Below, piece after piece: positions 1 through 11,220 of a DNA stretch of 64,000 nt. Source of the stretch: Phellopilus nigrolimitatus (taxonomy: Eukaryota > Basidiomycota > Agaricomycetes > Hymenochaetales > Hymenochaetaceae); the NCBI GenBank assembly GCA_021029095.1, contig JAJOHG010000008.1:558001-622000 (forward strand). The letters run 5' to 3'. Every line of letters begins with the position of its first letter. The stretch's first letter is position 1. The position numbers and the translations under genes were made by a program. The notes below the pieces were generated by a model. The model worked only from the letters and a program-made list of their open reading frames with translations. It was not told the DNA's origin and ran no database searches.

Positions 1-28
1 TCTGGGTACGTAATCATTATAAGGTAAT

Positions 29-576
29 GGTCAGATATGGCGATCCAAGACTGATCAAAACGCGATCCACTCATGGATCGTGTCCTGATCACTGTCCATA
101 TCTGACCACACGATTCACCAGCGATCAGACAAGGATCCGAGCATGGGTCCGAAGTTTCTTCCGAACGTTTAACGTCACTTTTTTTACTATAAGTCCTTAC
201 ATGTAAAGGCGAGATTGTAGAAACACTTTATTAAATTCATTGAAAAATGCTCCTGGTCCCCTCATTTGTTTTTCCAGTGTGACGAGTGCATAGAAAAGCT
301 TTAATCAACGATTTAAAGGGAGGAGTCCAGCGTAGACAAGCGAGGAGGGGATCGACCTAACTACTTCATAAGAAAGTAACAAAAAGTGTACAAAATCGAT
401 TGAGTAGAGTCAACAATCACGACGCGATCCTGGCAAGTGAATCGACTCCAAGTCGATTCACTTCTCTGGATCGATCCAAGCTTGATCGCATGGATCGTGC
501 GGTTTTCGGGAGCCGCAGATCCTCAGAAATTCTGTTGGATCGCATTTTGATCGCACGTTGATCGCCATATCTGACC
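29..576. repeat. Fold-back (MITE-like) repeat with terminal inverted repeats
   Basis: The stretch starts with GGTCAGATATGGCGATC (29-45) and ends with its reverse complement (560-576). The similarity continues inward for about 40 bp with gaps (both arms carry GATCAAAA.GCGATCCA). A second inverted copy of the outer 12 bp lies at 96-107, and a perfect 13-bp hairpin with a 3-nt loop is at 435-463. The interior is very rich in GATC. There is no coding potential and no clear target-site duplication. This looks like a non-autonomous DNA-transposon derivative; the class is not identifiable by eye. Confidence 0.6.
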
Positions 577-1486
577 CTCGCCTATTGCTCGACCAGTTGG
601 AAGGATCAAGACCATGGTCACGCAAAAAACTCCAGCACCCGCGCATCTCTTTTCCTAGCGGAACGTCTTTGTAGTTCCGCGGTTTCGGTCGTTGTGCAGA
701 ACAAGCAGGAGCCCCGCATTTCCCGAGCCTCGCGGCCACATCAGCGAAACGTGACCAATTTTCGTTTGGTTTCAAATTCTCGATCGACGCAGCTCGCCGC
801 GGTGCCTTCGTCCGTTATTTCTTTTCCGGCGAGGCTTGAAGCGAGCTTCAGGACCTGTGGAAAGCTGAGCAAGATGCCGCAGTACTTCAACATGCTCAAT
901 GTGCAATGTGTCACGTCTCAGAAACCGGGCGTATGACGATATGTCGGAAAATGGTTGGAAGATAGAACTATTCTGATAAAATATTTAACTGCTGTCAGTT
1001 ACAGCGCTTTTCATAACTACGCGGAATCGCGAAAATCCGCGCGCCACCCACGCCATCTAAAAGATGACACACTCGGTCCCACGACCGTGTTACAAAGATG
1101 AAGTGAGATGATCCGAGCTTCGGCATGCGTTTGTTAAGGCAGAAAGCTTGATGCAATCTGATCTGAACGTTCGGCAACCAGATACAGCCTGATCCGGGCA
1201 CTCGGCACTCCGGCAAATGCTTAGATGGTAGGATCGTGCGAGCATATCTGTCACGCAATCGTTGGCGAGGCACGAGAGTTTTTGCGATTCCGCATAGTTA
1301 TGATTCATAATATGAAAACAGCTATAAAAGTCTCACTTCAGTGACAACTGTAACGCAGAACGATGTTCGTGATTGCCCGTTTTGGTAATACATGCGCACT
1401 TAGTAAGTACGCAAGCAAGCCCTCTTGACAAACAACGCGGACTTTAGACAAAACAATTCAAAAACAAGTGCATAATCGAATTGTAG
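577..1486. other. Intergenic, no gene seen
   Basis: Only short overlapping reading frames on both strands, with no recognisable domain, start context or intron pattern. I see nothing further here. Confidence 0.5.
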
Positions 1487-1652
1487 GAGAAATAAAAAGG
1501 TAGAAGAAGTGAGAGGAAAAACTCGTCTTAACAGAAACTGGGTCCGTCGATAGCCCTAACTCGATGCGAGAAATAAAAAGGTGAAACAAGTGAGATGAAA
1601 AATCTTGTCATAAATCAGAAACTGGGTCCGTCAAAAGCCCTAACTCGATGCG
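1487..1652. repeat. Two-copy tandem duplication, unit about 81-85 bp
   Basis: Two adjacent imperfect units start at 1487 and 1568. Each opens with GAGAAATAAAAAGG and closes with GCCCTAACTCGATGCG, and both contain AGAAACTGGGTCCGTC. The copies differ by several substitutions and small indels, so the duplication is not very recent. It lies just downstream of the 3' end of the minus-strand gene at 1823-2551. Confidence 0.8.
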
Positions 1653-1822
1653 AAAAGTCTCTCCCTCTCTCTCCGTGAGCCCTCTTCATCGTCGCCGTCA
1701 TGGTCCGCAGCCAATCCTAACGAATTATGCACTAGCCCCGACGCAATGGGAATTCGGATACGGCATAATCCTGCGTGAAATGTGCCCGAAGAAGACAGCG
1801 CGGGGGTCCTCGTGTCGCGCGC

Positions 1823-2551
1823 TTACACATATACGCGCCCGGGCCTGTATTCGTAGCAACTGGCGACGTCGTGGAAGTCATGCCTATGGACATCCGCGTG
1901 CTCCGCGTGCTTTGGCTTTGGCTTGGATTTGTAGTAGACTGTTGCGTCATTGACTGTTAACATATCTGCTCGTTCGTAGTCCCCTTTTTGCCTTGCAATT
2001 TCTTTGAGGGCGTTTTCCAGTAACACGTCGTCGGGGTCCCTGACGAAATCCGCGAACGCCTTCTTGAGGCGCTTGGAAAGCGGCCCCTTCTCCTCCTTCG
2101 CCGGCGGCGGGTATGGGAAGAATCCTGGTGGAAGCGTAAACGGCATGGATCCCGCAGGCGGGAGACGCGCGGCGGCAGGATAAGTCGGTGGGGGAGTCGA
2201 GCGGGGAGCAGGCGGGGCGTGCGCGTGGGAGTGGGAGTGGGAATGCTGGGTGGGGGCACGTTGAGGCAGCGAAGCGTTGTAAACGCGGTCTTGATCCGCG
2301 AAAGACACACGGCGCGCGGGAGGCTTATTCTGGTGGCGGTAGTTGTTCCCGCCACGGAGAGCCGAAACAGGGACGCGGTGCGCGATTGAGGTGGGCTGAA
2401 CCTGCGCACGAGCATGGTACGTTCCGTAATTGTTAGAGTAGCCACCATGGTCGATGAGCGTCGCATCGCTGTCGCGCCTGTAACCGTGGGTGTTGTTGTA
2501 TTTGGGATGTTGTTGGTCGTGAGTGTAGTACATATTCGAGTGCATAGGCAT
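1823..2551 (-). CDS. Proline/histidine-rich hypothetical protein, 242 aa
   Basis: An intronless frame of 242 codons opening MPMHSNMYYTHDQQ. I do not recognise the family. The N-terminal third is rich in Tyr, Asn and His. The middle is low complexity, with a HSHSHSHAHA run and many Pro residues around 105-165. The C-terminal part (about 166-215) is charged and probably helical, with a PLSKRLKKAFADFV segment, an acidic DPDDVLLENAL segment and a late run KSKPKPKHAEHADVH. No signal peptide or membrane segment is visible. A longer overlapping minus-strand frame exists but reads as arginine/proline nonsense and is probably a shadow. The start faces the plus-strand gene at 3047 across about 500 bp, so the two may share a promoter region. 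Confidence 0.6.
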   Translation of the reverse strand: MPMHSNMYYTHDQQHPKYNNTHGYRRDSDATLIDHGGYSNNYGTYHARAQVQPTSIAHRVPVSALRGGNNYRHQNKPPARRVSFADQDRVYNASLPQRAPTQHSHSHSHAHAPPAPRSTPPPTYPAAARLPPAGSMPFTLPPGFFPYPPPAKEEKGPLSKRLKKAFADFVRDPDDVLLENALKEIARQKGDYERADMLTVNDATVYYKSKPKPKHAEHADVHRHDFHDVASCYEYRPGRVYV

Positions 2552-3046
2552 CGTCTTGAAAATGGGTGGGGGAGGGTGAGGTGATGATCGTACAGTGATT
2601 CGATGTGTTTGGGTGGGGACCGTAAAGCGCAGAACGTGCAGGCTTTTATAGCCTTCCTCGGGCCTGGTAGAGGCGCTGTCTCGGGTCTGTGCTCGCTCGT
2701 CATAATGTGGAGTCGACCGCCTTCAAACTTGTGGAAATAAGAAGGTAAGAACTTCGAAAACAATCAGTTTATTGTGAAAGAAGGCGGAGCAGTGGGAATA
2801 CATCCGAGACGCGCCGCGATGGCGCTGACTCGGACTGACCGACGAATCATATTTCACCAGGCGTAACATTTGATTAATATTATTGTTCACGAGTGAGACA
2901 TTGGGGCAACGGCATCGACGTCCAAAATGTCTCGGATGCGGAAGCGCCTTGGTGGCGGAAAAGCCACAAAGCCGTGGGAACTCACTTCCTAAAACACAAC
3001 CGCTCACGTCGCGATTCAGACGCCAGCGCCGCCGTCGCCGAGCTCG
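2552..3046. other. Divergent intergenic region
   Basis: About 500 bp between two divergent start codons (2551 on minus, 3047 on plus). I see no third gene. A shared bidirectional promoter is an inference from layout only; no clear TATA box was identified. Confidence 0.4.
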
Positions 3047-4276
3047 ATGTCTGTCGTCAACGCGAGTACATGCGCCTTCGTCGCCGCCGCCATTCTCATC
3101 GTCGGCCCATGGCTTTACTTTCTCCTCCCGCCCTCTCCATCGCGACACACTCAAACGCGAGTTAAAGCCGGAGCCTCTAATGATGACACGCAGACTCGGC
3201 CTCGGACACTCCTCTCGCTGTTCATCGCCATGCATTCGCTTTGCATCTTATATGCTCTCATCGTGCTCTTCCCGCAGAACATATTCTCGCGCTTGCGCAT
3301 CCCGCTCTCTGAGCCCGCCGACGCCATTCGTGCGCGCCTCCTCCACTTCGCACGCTCCCCTACGCTCCCGGGCCCGCTTGAGACACTGCTCGTACGGCTG
3401 CAATCATTCGACGCACGCGTTGTGTACGTTCGGTACGCTCCACTTCTTCTTTTTCCTCCTTCGCGTCTCAAGCCGCCCTTTGGACATGTGCAATAACCGA
3501 CCAAGTAGTTTCGGCCATGCAGCCCTGCAAGACTGCGCGCACTGCGTCTCCCGCGCCGACTTCGCGCTCTATGCCTTTCCGGGTCCCTTGCTCGAGTACG
3601 TATGCGAGGCCGCTGCCGTTGGACTCGTCACCATCCGCGGGAGTGGCCGCGAGCGTCTGCGCATCTGGGCGCTCGCCGCACTTGCTGCCGCCGCGTGTGC
3701 CGAGGCGTATTTCGTGTCCGCCACAGACGTCGTATTCCCGGCTTCCCGTGATGGTAGCGGAGAGGCGGCGGCAGTGGCAACAGTCATGGTGAGCAATCAC
3801 ATGAACATCAATATTAACCCCTTTCGACGTGGCTGACGCAGGTTCTTCCTTGCACTTGCCAGTTGCACGACACCGCCCAGCGCCTCCGGCACGCGCTCTT
3901 CCTCCTCCTCCCGCCGCTCCTGCACCTCCTCCCGCCGTCACGTGCCCGCGCGACCAGCCCACTCACCGCGCTCCCGCAGATACTCGCGCAGGCCGAGCGC
4001 ACGCGCGCACGCCTGCAGCTCCTGCGGCTTGCCTCCGCCGCGCGGTCCCGCGCACCTGCGGTGCGCGGGGCGAGCGAGCGGTGGTGGAGCAGGCAGCGCG
4101 CGGAGGGTGCTTGCGCGCTAGGGGACCGCGAAGTGCGGGAGATGGCAGTAAAGTTGGGCTTGGACTTGGGTGGGGCTGCAGATGATGGTGCGGTGGGAGA
4201 GGGTGCGTTGAGGGCAGGGGTAAGAACAGGAGTGGGTGCTCTCCTGGGCGGCTTTCGCCCGAGCGAATATATGTAG
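3047..4276 (+). CDS. Conserved fungal multi-pass membrane protein, unknown function (359 aa)
   Basis: Three exons, 3047-3432, 3509-3788 and 3863-4276, with introns GTACGC..TAG and GTGAGC..CAG. The summed coding length is 1080 nt, 359 aa plus stop. The first splice rebuilds the frame across a VRFGHAALQDC segment. Hydrophobic segments lie near residues 8-27, about 55-75, and in the exon 2/3 regions (ALAALAAAACAEAYF; HALFLLLPPLLHLLPP). From memory, a conserved core around SFDARVVYVRFG..ALQDC..C with two or more cysteines resembles an uncharacterised fungal membrane-protein family, but I know no function for it. The C-terminus is Arg/Ala-rich then Gly-rich. The long unspliced frames across this region are not consistent with that core, so the spliced model is preferred. 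Confidence 0.7.
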
Positions 4277-4607
4277 ATTTTTTCTTGGTTTACTCTGTAT
4301 TTTTAATTATATTGGAACGTACAAGCAGTGATTTAAGAAGACCATTGGATCGACGAGGAGCGGTATCGGTCTGAAAAGGCAGGAGAAATATATTAGACTC
4401 AGTTTCATTGCAGCTTCAGAACGCAGCGTAGAGAAAGTTGGTTTCTTGCACATCTCGTTGAATCTCGTGATCAACATGGAAAGGAAAAAATAATCGAATG
4501 CACACTGTACATGTACATAAAGTTGCTAAATACTAGGGCTCACGGCTGATTCGTTATGAACACTTCGAGCAGAATGAAAAAAGCAAAAAAAATCTGGAGT
4601 ACATAGA
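4277..4607. other. Convergent intergenic region with a shared P450 3'-flank motif
   Basis: This separates the 3' ends of the plus-strand membrane-protein gene and minus-strand P450-1. At 4449-4479 it holds a copy of a short motif (core TGAATCTCGTGATCAA) that recurs downstream of P450-3 (11,542-11,580) and P450-5 (30,733-30,768) in the same orientation relative to the gene. Confidence 0.5.
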
Positions 4608-6986
4608 TCAGCCATGGACCGCCCTTACTATCTGCACATGCTTTGAACTACGCGGCACAATTGCGCATTTGAAAGCCTTAGGGGGACTATCCATGTGTGT
4701 CAGAAAAGAAAAAGAGAGACATTCGAGAAATAACCTCTCACGTAACGATCCCAGACTCAAATGCAAATTCAGGAGGAACGTCATTTCCGCTGACAGGATC
4801 TTTGTACGGCTGGATGTCAAAAGCTGCAAGTACATTCGCCATAGTCAGCCAAATTATTGTGTCTGCAAACAATCTTCCTGGGCACGCTCTGTTAGACGTT
4901 CAAACCTATGAGCAATGCGTTTTATCCAAAAGGGCTGACGCAAAACTTCCTCACCGTCTTCCGAAGCCGAAAACAATGGAGCTGGGGTCGTCATCCCCGC
5001 CAGTGCTTGAATCATTATCCAGAGTTTCGTCATCGTGCTTGGGAATGGCCTTGCCAGCCGTTTTATGAGCATGCCTGCCAGGATCAAAAGCGTCGGGATC
5101 GGGGAAGAAGTCTTCATCCCTCATCATTTGCCTTCCAAATCACATATTTATTGGCGAGGTCATTTCGTGAAAGACACAGAAATGCGTAAACCTTACCATA
5201 TGTTTGCTATGACCAAAGATCCGCTTGGAATTGTCCACGCGCGGTAGATGTCTGACTCCTCAGACAAGTGTGGCGCACCTATTTATGAGCGTTGTTCAGA
5301 TGGATATGACTCGAAACGTAGCACACGAGAAAACGCTTTCAGATCACCTAAAGGAACAGGAGGGTTGATTCTGGGCAGAACTGTTTTTATCACTACCGAG
5401 TTTCCATAAAAGATTCTCTCGTACCTATATAGCTCTTTTAATATACATCCGACAAAAGGCAGACCTGTTCGGTCGTCGAGCGTGGGCAGACGGTCAAGCC
5501 CGACGATTCTGTCTATTTCATCTTGAGCTTGCTTGACAACTTCAGGATGCAGGGCCATCATCATAAAGAACGTAGAAATAACGGCCTTTGTCTACCAACG
5601 ACAACCAGTAGTGAGCTTTGTTTTAGGACAAAAACAGAAGAAACGGAGGGAACATACAGTATCATTTCCGGCTGAGTGAGATGTGAGACAGTGTATCTCA
5701 AATTTAAGGATCCATGCCTCCTTAAAATGTCTGGAAATGACTTACCGATATAGGCAGCAAGTCCAACAGCCCTCACGTCTTCTTCATGATCACTGTCATG
5801 AATACCAGCCTCTTCATACTCATCAAGAAGATACGAGATCAGGCATGGGCGCTCCCTTCCTGCAACCTTTTAAAAGAGACAGAGATGCCGATGTGTCAGT
5901 CCCCTGTTCATTCGTTATTTGGAAGCAGAATGTAATATCTATCTTACGAACTTTCTTCGCTCTGATCTCGTCGTATGGCACGTTCGATGCCTGATCGACG
6001 AGCTTGCGTGTTTCAAGAGCATGCCTTTTAAGATTCATCCCAGGCAGCCAAGCGGGAATATGACGCACTGAAGAATGCCGAAAGTCAGCGACAGTTGAGA
6101 CGACGGTATTCAGTACATACAGGGAGGAAATAAATCCAGAATCGTTGTTCCCGGACTTCCCGCGCCAGTTGAAGCCCTGGAACACCGTTCAACTAGTTCG
6201 ATGAGCGGGTCATCTTCCGATACGACCTCATGGCCATACACAATCAGAAGAATTATTCTCGTGACAAGTCTGGGGTAAAACCGACATCAGTGTATAGCCA
6301 TTCTGCTTGCCTGGAATGCAATATAGTGTAGCACGTCCTCGCGGCTTACCCATGGATATCGTCAAGAAAGTTCGCTGGTCTGGCCAGCAAGCGACAGAGG
6401 AACTTGCGGACCTCATCTTCTTGCAGGGTCTTAAAAGATGAAAGGGCCTGTGAGTTGAAATGCTTCTGCATCATGCGTCTCTGCTTCCGCAGGCGCGGAC
6501 CATACGGAAGGAGAGGCATAGTGGTCCCCCATCCCATCCTGTATTTTATATCTGAGCATTTTCCAAAGTGGACGTTCGGGTGGATGGACGACGTACATTT
6601 CGTTTAGAGGCATCCAAGGCCTCCCAGAAAATGTAGGGCTTCTGCTGACCAGGAGGTTGTGCGCAGTGACGACGGAATTGAGGATGATCAGCGTGGTTCC
6701 GAAAGCATAGGCAGATACAACGTCTCCTAGAAGTCATTGTTTATTTTACGCACAGTCTCGCGGGAAATTTTTGGCACACGCAAGCCGTTGACGTACCGTA
6801 GTTTTTGCCCCATTCTGCAAAGGTCTCCCATGAGCGTTCGTGAGGAATCTTGCGCGCGTGGCCTATGATGAGGTCTGCGGGTGGCCCAGGGGGCAAGCGA
6901 TTTGACTGTCCATTTGTTCTCCGACTTTTTTTCAGAATGACTATGCCTGCAAGTGCAGCAAACAACGAGGTAAGCAAGAGTAACAT
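4608..6986 (-). CDS. Cytochrome P450-1, 13 exons, 527 aa, intact
   Basis: A haem-thiolate monooxygenase, probably ER-anchored. Exons, from the 5' end: 6986-6797, 6726-6597, 6538-6350, 6269-6121, 6067-5952, 5866-5746, 5671-5658, 5591-5425, 5370-5348, 5278-5197, 5131-4955, 4888-4742, 4686-4608. They sum to 1584 nt with every phase consistent. The N-terminus is a hydrophobic anchor followed by the hinge LPPGPPAD. The 14-nt exon 7 codes AGNDT (I-helix oxygen-activation motif), exon 8 ends in the K-helix KELYR (ExxR), exon 11 carries FDPGRH (PERF-type region), and exons 11/12 join to [15 protein letters not shown] with the haem-ligand Cys. The substrate is unknown. It is a subfamily B member with P450-2 and -5. 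CYP family assignment needs a search. Confidence 0.9.
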
Positions 6987-8811
6987 CTACGACAAGGAAT
7001 GCGAGGTACGGATGACAAGCAAGTTGACAGAGAGCATTTGGAGAGACAGACTCCTTTATAGTAAGTTAGACGGTCGGAAGCGCAGGAGAATCAATCTAAC
7101 GGAAGCTATGATTGGAGATTCCGATAGTTGAGAAACCCAGAGGTGTTTAGAAAAGGGGCCTTAGCCTCATTGGTCCTAATTGTGGTGCGTCTGTCTTGAG
7201 TATATTTTTATCTAAGGTTCCGACCGATGCAGACAGTCAAAGAAGCAAGGGTTGAAGCCCGTAAACGAGCCAATTCCCTAGGTTTTTTTGCACTAGTCAG
7301 CTCCCAATCTCACGGGCCAAAACAACAACAAAAGAGGGACTCACATAATCCCGTCCGACACACCAGAGATCGCGGGCTTCGCGTCAGCAAGAGAATCAGC
7401 TATGTTTGGAATTTTGAGCGGCGTTATAGGTATCGGCTACTTAGAGTTAGGATTCTAAGTCGGAATGAATTCTGAGATCACGCACAGTGGTTATGAATGG
7501 AACGTAGGCTTAGAATTCGAGAACACAACAAAGTTTTCAGATGTAAGAGCTCTGCATCATGCGGTAGCACCTCTGCAACTCTACCGTGGATTGGCAATGA
7601 CAGGTCAGGCCCTGAGTTGAATACAGGTGGGTCGATGCTTACGACCAGTTTCGGAAACAGGAGTTATAAAACTCAGTTGATGTTTCTGCTTCATCAATTT
7701 CCTAGCATAATACCCGCCTCTACGCAGCAGTAGATATCATGCATTGCACACTATCCCGCGTTATCAAGAGATGCCTACTTGAATCGAGGTGCCGGAGCGC
7801 ACCTTTCAACTGAAACCAATCAAAACATTTATCAGACAGACCGATATCCCGCTGTCTAGCCGAAGTCTAGGCTCGAAAAGCATAGACATCGAGTTCGAAG
7901 CTCTTCCCGAACTTTTCGGAGTTCAGATAGTGCCTGGATTCCAAGATATGGGAGGTGCCCGGCATGGGGTTGAAGCCTGAGCCAGTCCAGCTAAATCCAC
8001 AAAGCATAATGGATCACGTGTGAGAAAACAAGATAAGACCTCGAACGATAAATGTGTGTGTGTGATTCAATCAGATGACGTTTATTCCTTGTCCTAGAAT
8101 TGCATCCGGAGATGCTCTGAATCGAACATGACCGTCGTTCGGCTGAGAGTGCAGAACAGTCACGACGATCCTCTCACCTATTCTCCAGATCGTTTCACTG
8201 TTTCTTAGAATGATGCAAAGTGAGACTAGGAAAAAACGGAGAATCAGATAGTAACATGAGCCCAAGGCAGGACTGCAGCAAAATTCTCTCCGTTAGACAA
8301 AGTTAAGACGGTCATAAACAGCTGAAAGATCTGTCCAGGGGTTTGCAATCGGGTGAGTTCTGTTAGTTCAATGCGATTAGACCAGCACTACAGTCATATG
8401 CAAGTGGTAGTCAGTGCGTAAGTTCGAGGGTGAAGATGATGAGGACTAACATTGTTACTAACATGGTTACGGCAATGGAAGCCAAGATTCACTTCAAGGA
8501 GTCAGTCACGTGTCCGCCAAAAAGTAGAGGATTCCTAAAAAAGAAGAAAAAGAAGCCTACTCCATACAGCCTCCTCGTACGCAATCTACTACAAACAACG
8601 AGGATGAGCCGCTGAGGACTGTCTGTTTTACTGAGTCTGCTTCGAGCTCCTGTCTTCATGCATAAACTCTGACATGCCCGACTCTATCTTTTCCTCGGAG
8701 GACATAAAAATAATTGGGTCTTTTTTTACACTGGCATGTAGCTATAGACGTTTGAGTTATCAAAGATTTATTCTGGAAAAGTTAGCCAGCTAGAGCGACT
8801 CAAAGCATGAA
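6987..8811. other. Intergenic between P450-1 and P450-2
   Basis: Apart from the P450-1 promoter, about 1.8 kb without a recognisable gene, RNA or repeat. Short frames on both strands lack domain content and codon structure. Confidence 0.5.
7053..7060 (-). promoter_or_regulatory. TATA box of P450-1
   Basis: TATAAAGG on the minus strand, 67-74 nt upstream of the P450-1 start codon. P450-2, -5, -6 and -7 have similar boxes at nearly the same distance (75-90 nt), which supports both the boxes and the chosen starts. Confidence 0.55.
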
Positions 8812-11131
8812 TCAGCTGTAGATGACCCCTTTAACCATCTGTGCATGCTTTGAGCTGCGCGGAACAATTGAGCACTTGAAAGGTTTCGGTGGACTACGAA
8901 TAAATTTCAGAAGAGGGAGAAGCGCAGGTCGAGATATAGCATCTCACGTAACGAATCCAGATTCAAATGCGAAGGCAGGCGGAACGTCCTCTCCGCTGAC
9001 GGGGTCCTTGTATGGCCGGATGTCGAAAGTCGCAAGCACGTTCGTCATAGTTAACCAAACCATGGTGTCTGCGAAATGTCGACCCGGGCACACTCTGATA
9101 GAAGATTGAATCATGAGAAATGAGTTATCCTAATTAGCCCGGCACGAATAATCACCTTCTGCCGAAGCCGAAGACGATGGCGCTGGGGTCATCGTTACCG
9201 CTAGTACTCGAATATTCGTCCAGGGTCTCATCGTCATCGATCAAAGTATTCTTTCTACAAGCTTTGTTAATGTGCCTAGCAGGATCGAAAACGTCGGGGC
9301 TGGGAAAGAATTCCTCATCCCTCATCATTTGCCTTGCAGAATTACAACGATGAGGAAGTGCAATTCAAAAACAATGAAACTTCGCATACCATATATTCGT
9401 TATAATAATAGATCCTCTTGGAATTGCCCACCCGCGATAGACATCTGACTTCGCAGATGTGTGCGGCACGCCTAATCATGTACGAGATCCACACACGTAT
9501 AACGTAGAAATTAGTGAGTTGATTCAAGACAAAAACTTTTCACTCACCTAAAGGAGCCGGAGGATTGATTCTAGATGGAAAATGTGAGTGGTTGACATTT
9601 TAGTACAAGCACACTTTCAAACAAACCTGTATAGTTCTTTTAATACACATTCAACAAAAGGCAGAGCTGGCCGGTCGTCGAGAGTAGGCAGCCGATCTGG
9701 CCCAACAACTCTGTCAATCTCCTCTTGCGCCTGCTTAACGACTCCAGGATGCAGAGCCATCATCATAAAGAACGTAGAAATGACGGTTTTCGTCTACCAA
9801 CGATGACGTATAAGTGAGTATTGTCGTTCAATTTGCATAAATCGACAGGAACAAATGAGAGGACGTACAGTATCGTTTCCGGCTGTAACGAACAGCATAT
9901 TTCAGTTATGGCTCTTTAACATGTATTGAGATACATAACTTACCGACATAAATAGCAAATCCGACAGCCTTCATGTCTTCTTCGTGTTCAGCGTCGAGAA
10001 TACCAGTTTCTTCATATTCATCCAGTAGATATGAAATCAAGCATGGACCCTCCTCTCCTGCAGCCTTTTGAAATCAACGTATCTATATTGTAAATGACAA
10101 TAGCAATATGTTTTTAACTAACCTTTTTCGATTTGATCTCATTGTATGGTACATTCAATGCCTCATCGTTGACCTTGCGTGCTTTCAAAGCGTGTCTTTT
10201 CAGTGTCATCCCAGGAAGCCAAGCAGGTACATGACGCACTAGGTGAATTATTCAGTAGCAGTTACGACTCTAATGTTAGTCACGTACAAAAGGGAAACAT
10301 ATCTATACTCGTTGCTCCTGGACTCCCCGCGCGAATCGTAATCGTAGAGGCCAGTTCAACCAGCCCAATGAGTGGGTCATTTTCCGACATGACCTCATGG
10401 CCATATGTAATGAGAAGAATCATCCTGGAGATCAGTCTGAAAGTGAAGATATAAGTATAGTGTAAGGCTCTTGCTCGTATGCAAAGTGATGACGCTTACC
10501 CATGGACGTCACCAAGAAAATTTGTTGGTCTGGCCAGCAAGTGGCCAAGGAACTTACGGACCTCTTCTTCTTGCAGAGTTCTAAAAGACGTGATGGCCTG
10601 CGGGTTGAAGTGCTTCTGCATCATGCGTCTCTGCTTCCGCAGGCGTGGACCATACGGAAGGAGAGGCATGGTGATCCCCCATCCTGCATTTTACATCTGA
10701 GCATTTTCAAAAAGTAGATGTTCGGGTGGATGGACGACGTACATTTCGGACAGAGGCATCCAAGGCCTCCCAGAGAATGTAGTGCTCTTTCGAACTAGCA
10801 AATCGTGCGCAGTGGTTACAGAATTGAGGATTACCATCGTGCGGCCTAGAGCATATGCGGATATAATGTCTCCTAGAGATCGTTTTAACACCTGGATGGA
10901 GGTATGGGTGCGAACAAAGCGCTCGAGAATGCTCGACGTACCGTAGCTTTTCCCCCATTCCGCGTATGTTTCCCAAGAGCGCTCTCGCGGGATTTTACGT
11001 GCATGGCCTATAATGGGGTCCGCTGGTGGTCCGGGAGGCAGGGAAGTAGACTGTGAATTGGATTTCCATCTTTTTATCAGAGTAAATATGACCACGAATG
11101 CAGCAAAGAATGAGGTGAGTGGGAGTAACAT
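8812..11131 (-). pseudogene. Cytochrome P450-2, single 5-bp frameshift, otherwise complete
   Basis: All 13 exons can be read: anchor plus LPPGPPAD hinge (start 11,131), GDIISAYALG exon 2, microexon AGNDT, KELYR, PxRH region, FGFGRR/VCPGRHFAD haem site, and a last exon ending at the TGA at 8812-8814. The break is at the start of exon 3 (about 10,676-10,684). P450-1 and -5 have a tandem ATGGG-ATGGG there and this gene has one copy, a 5-bp loss that puts exon 3 out of frame with exon 2 and gives an early stop. I found no alternative donor or acceptor that repairs the phase. Intron 1 happens to be free of stops in frame. A subfamily B member. It may be a very young pseudogene, an allele or an assembly error. 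Confidence 0.8.
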
Positions 11132-11213
11132 CTAGCATAAGGTTCGTGAGACACAGATAGAGAGAGTTTTGTGAAGCTGAGGACTGATGATACAAGTTAC
11201 AACAGACACCAGT

Positions 11214-11220
11214 CCTTATA
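11214..11220 (-). promoter_or_regulatory. TATA box of P450-2
   Basis: TATAAGG on the minus strand, about 83 nt upstream of the start codon of P450-2, in the same place as in the intact paralogues. Confidence 0.45.

Noticed and set aside
1957..2763. A 268-codon minus-strand frame
   Set aside because: It overlaps the 242-aa gene in another frame and is full of Arg/Thr/Pro runs that come from the codons of that gene.
2883..3836. A 317-codon plus-strand frame as a gene of its own
   Set aside because: Only its last third is coding; it continues, by splicing, the frame that begins at 3047. The first part is Arg/Ser-rich shadow of that frame.
8822..9109. Plus-strand frame over the P450-2 3' end
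   Set aside because: Antisense shadow of exons 12-13 of P450-2; comparable antisense frames occur at the 3' ends of P450-1, -3, -4 and -7.
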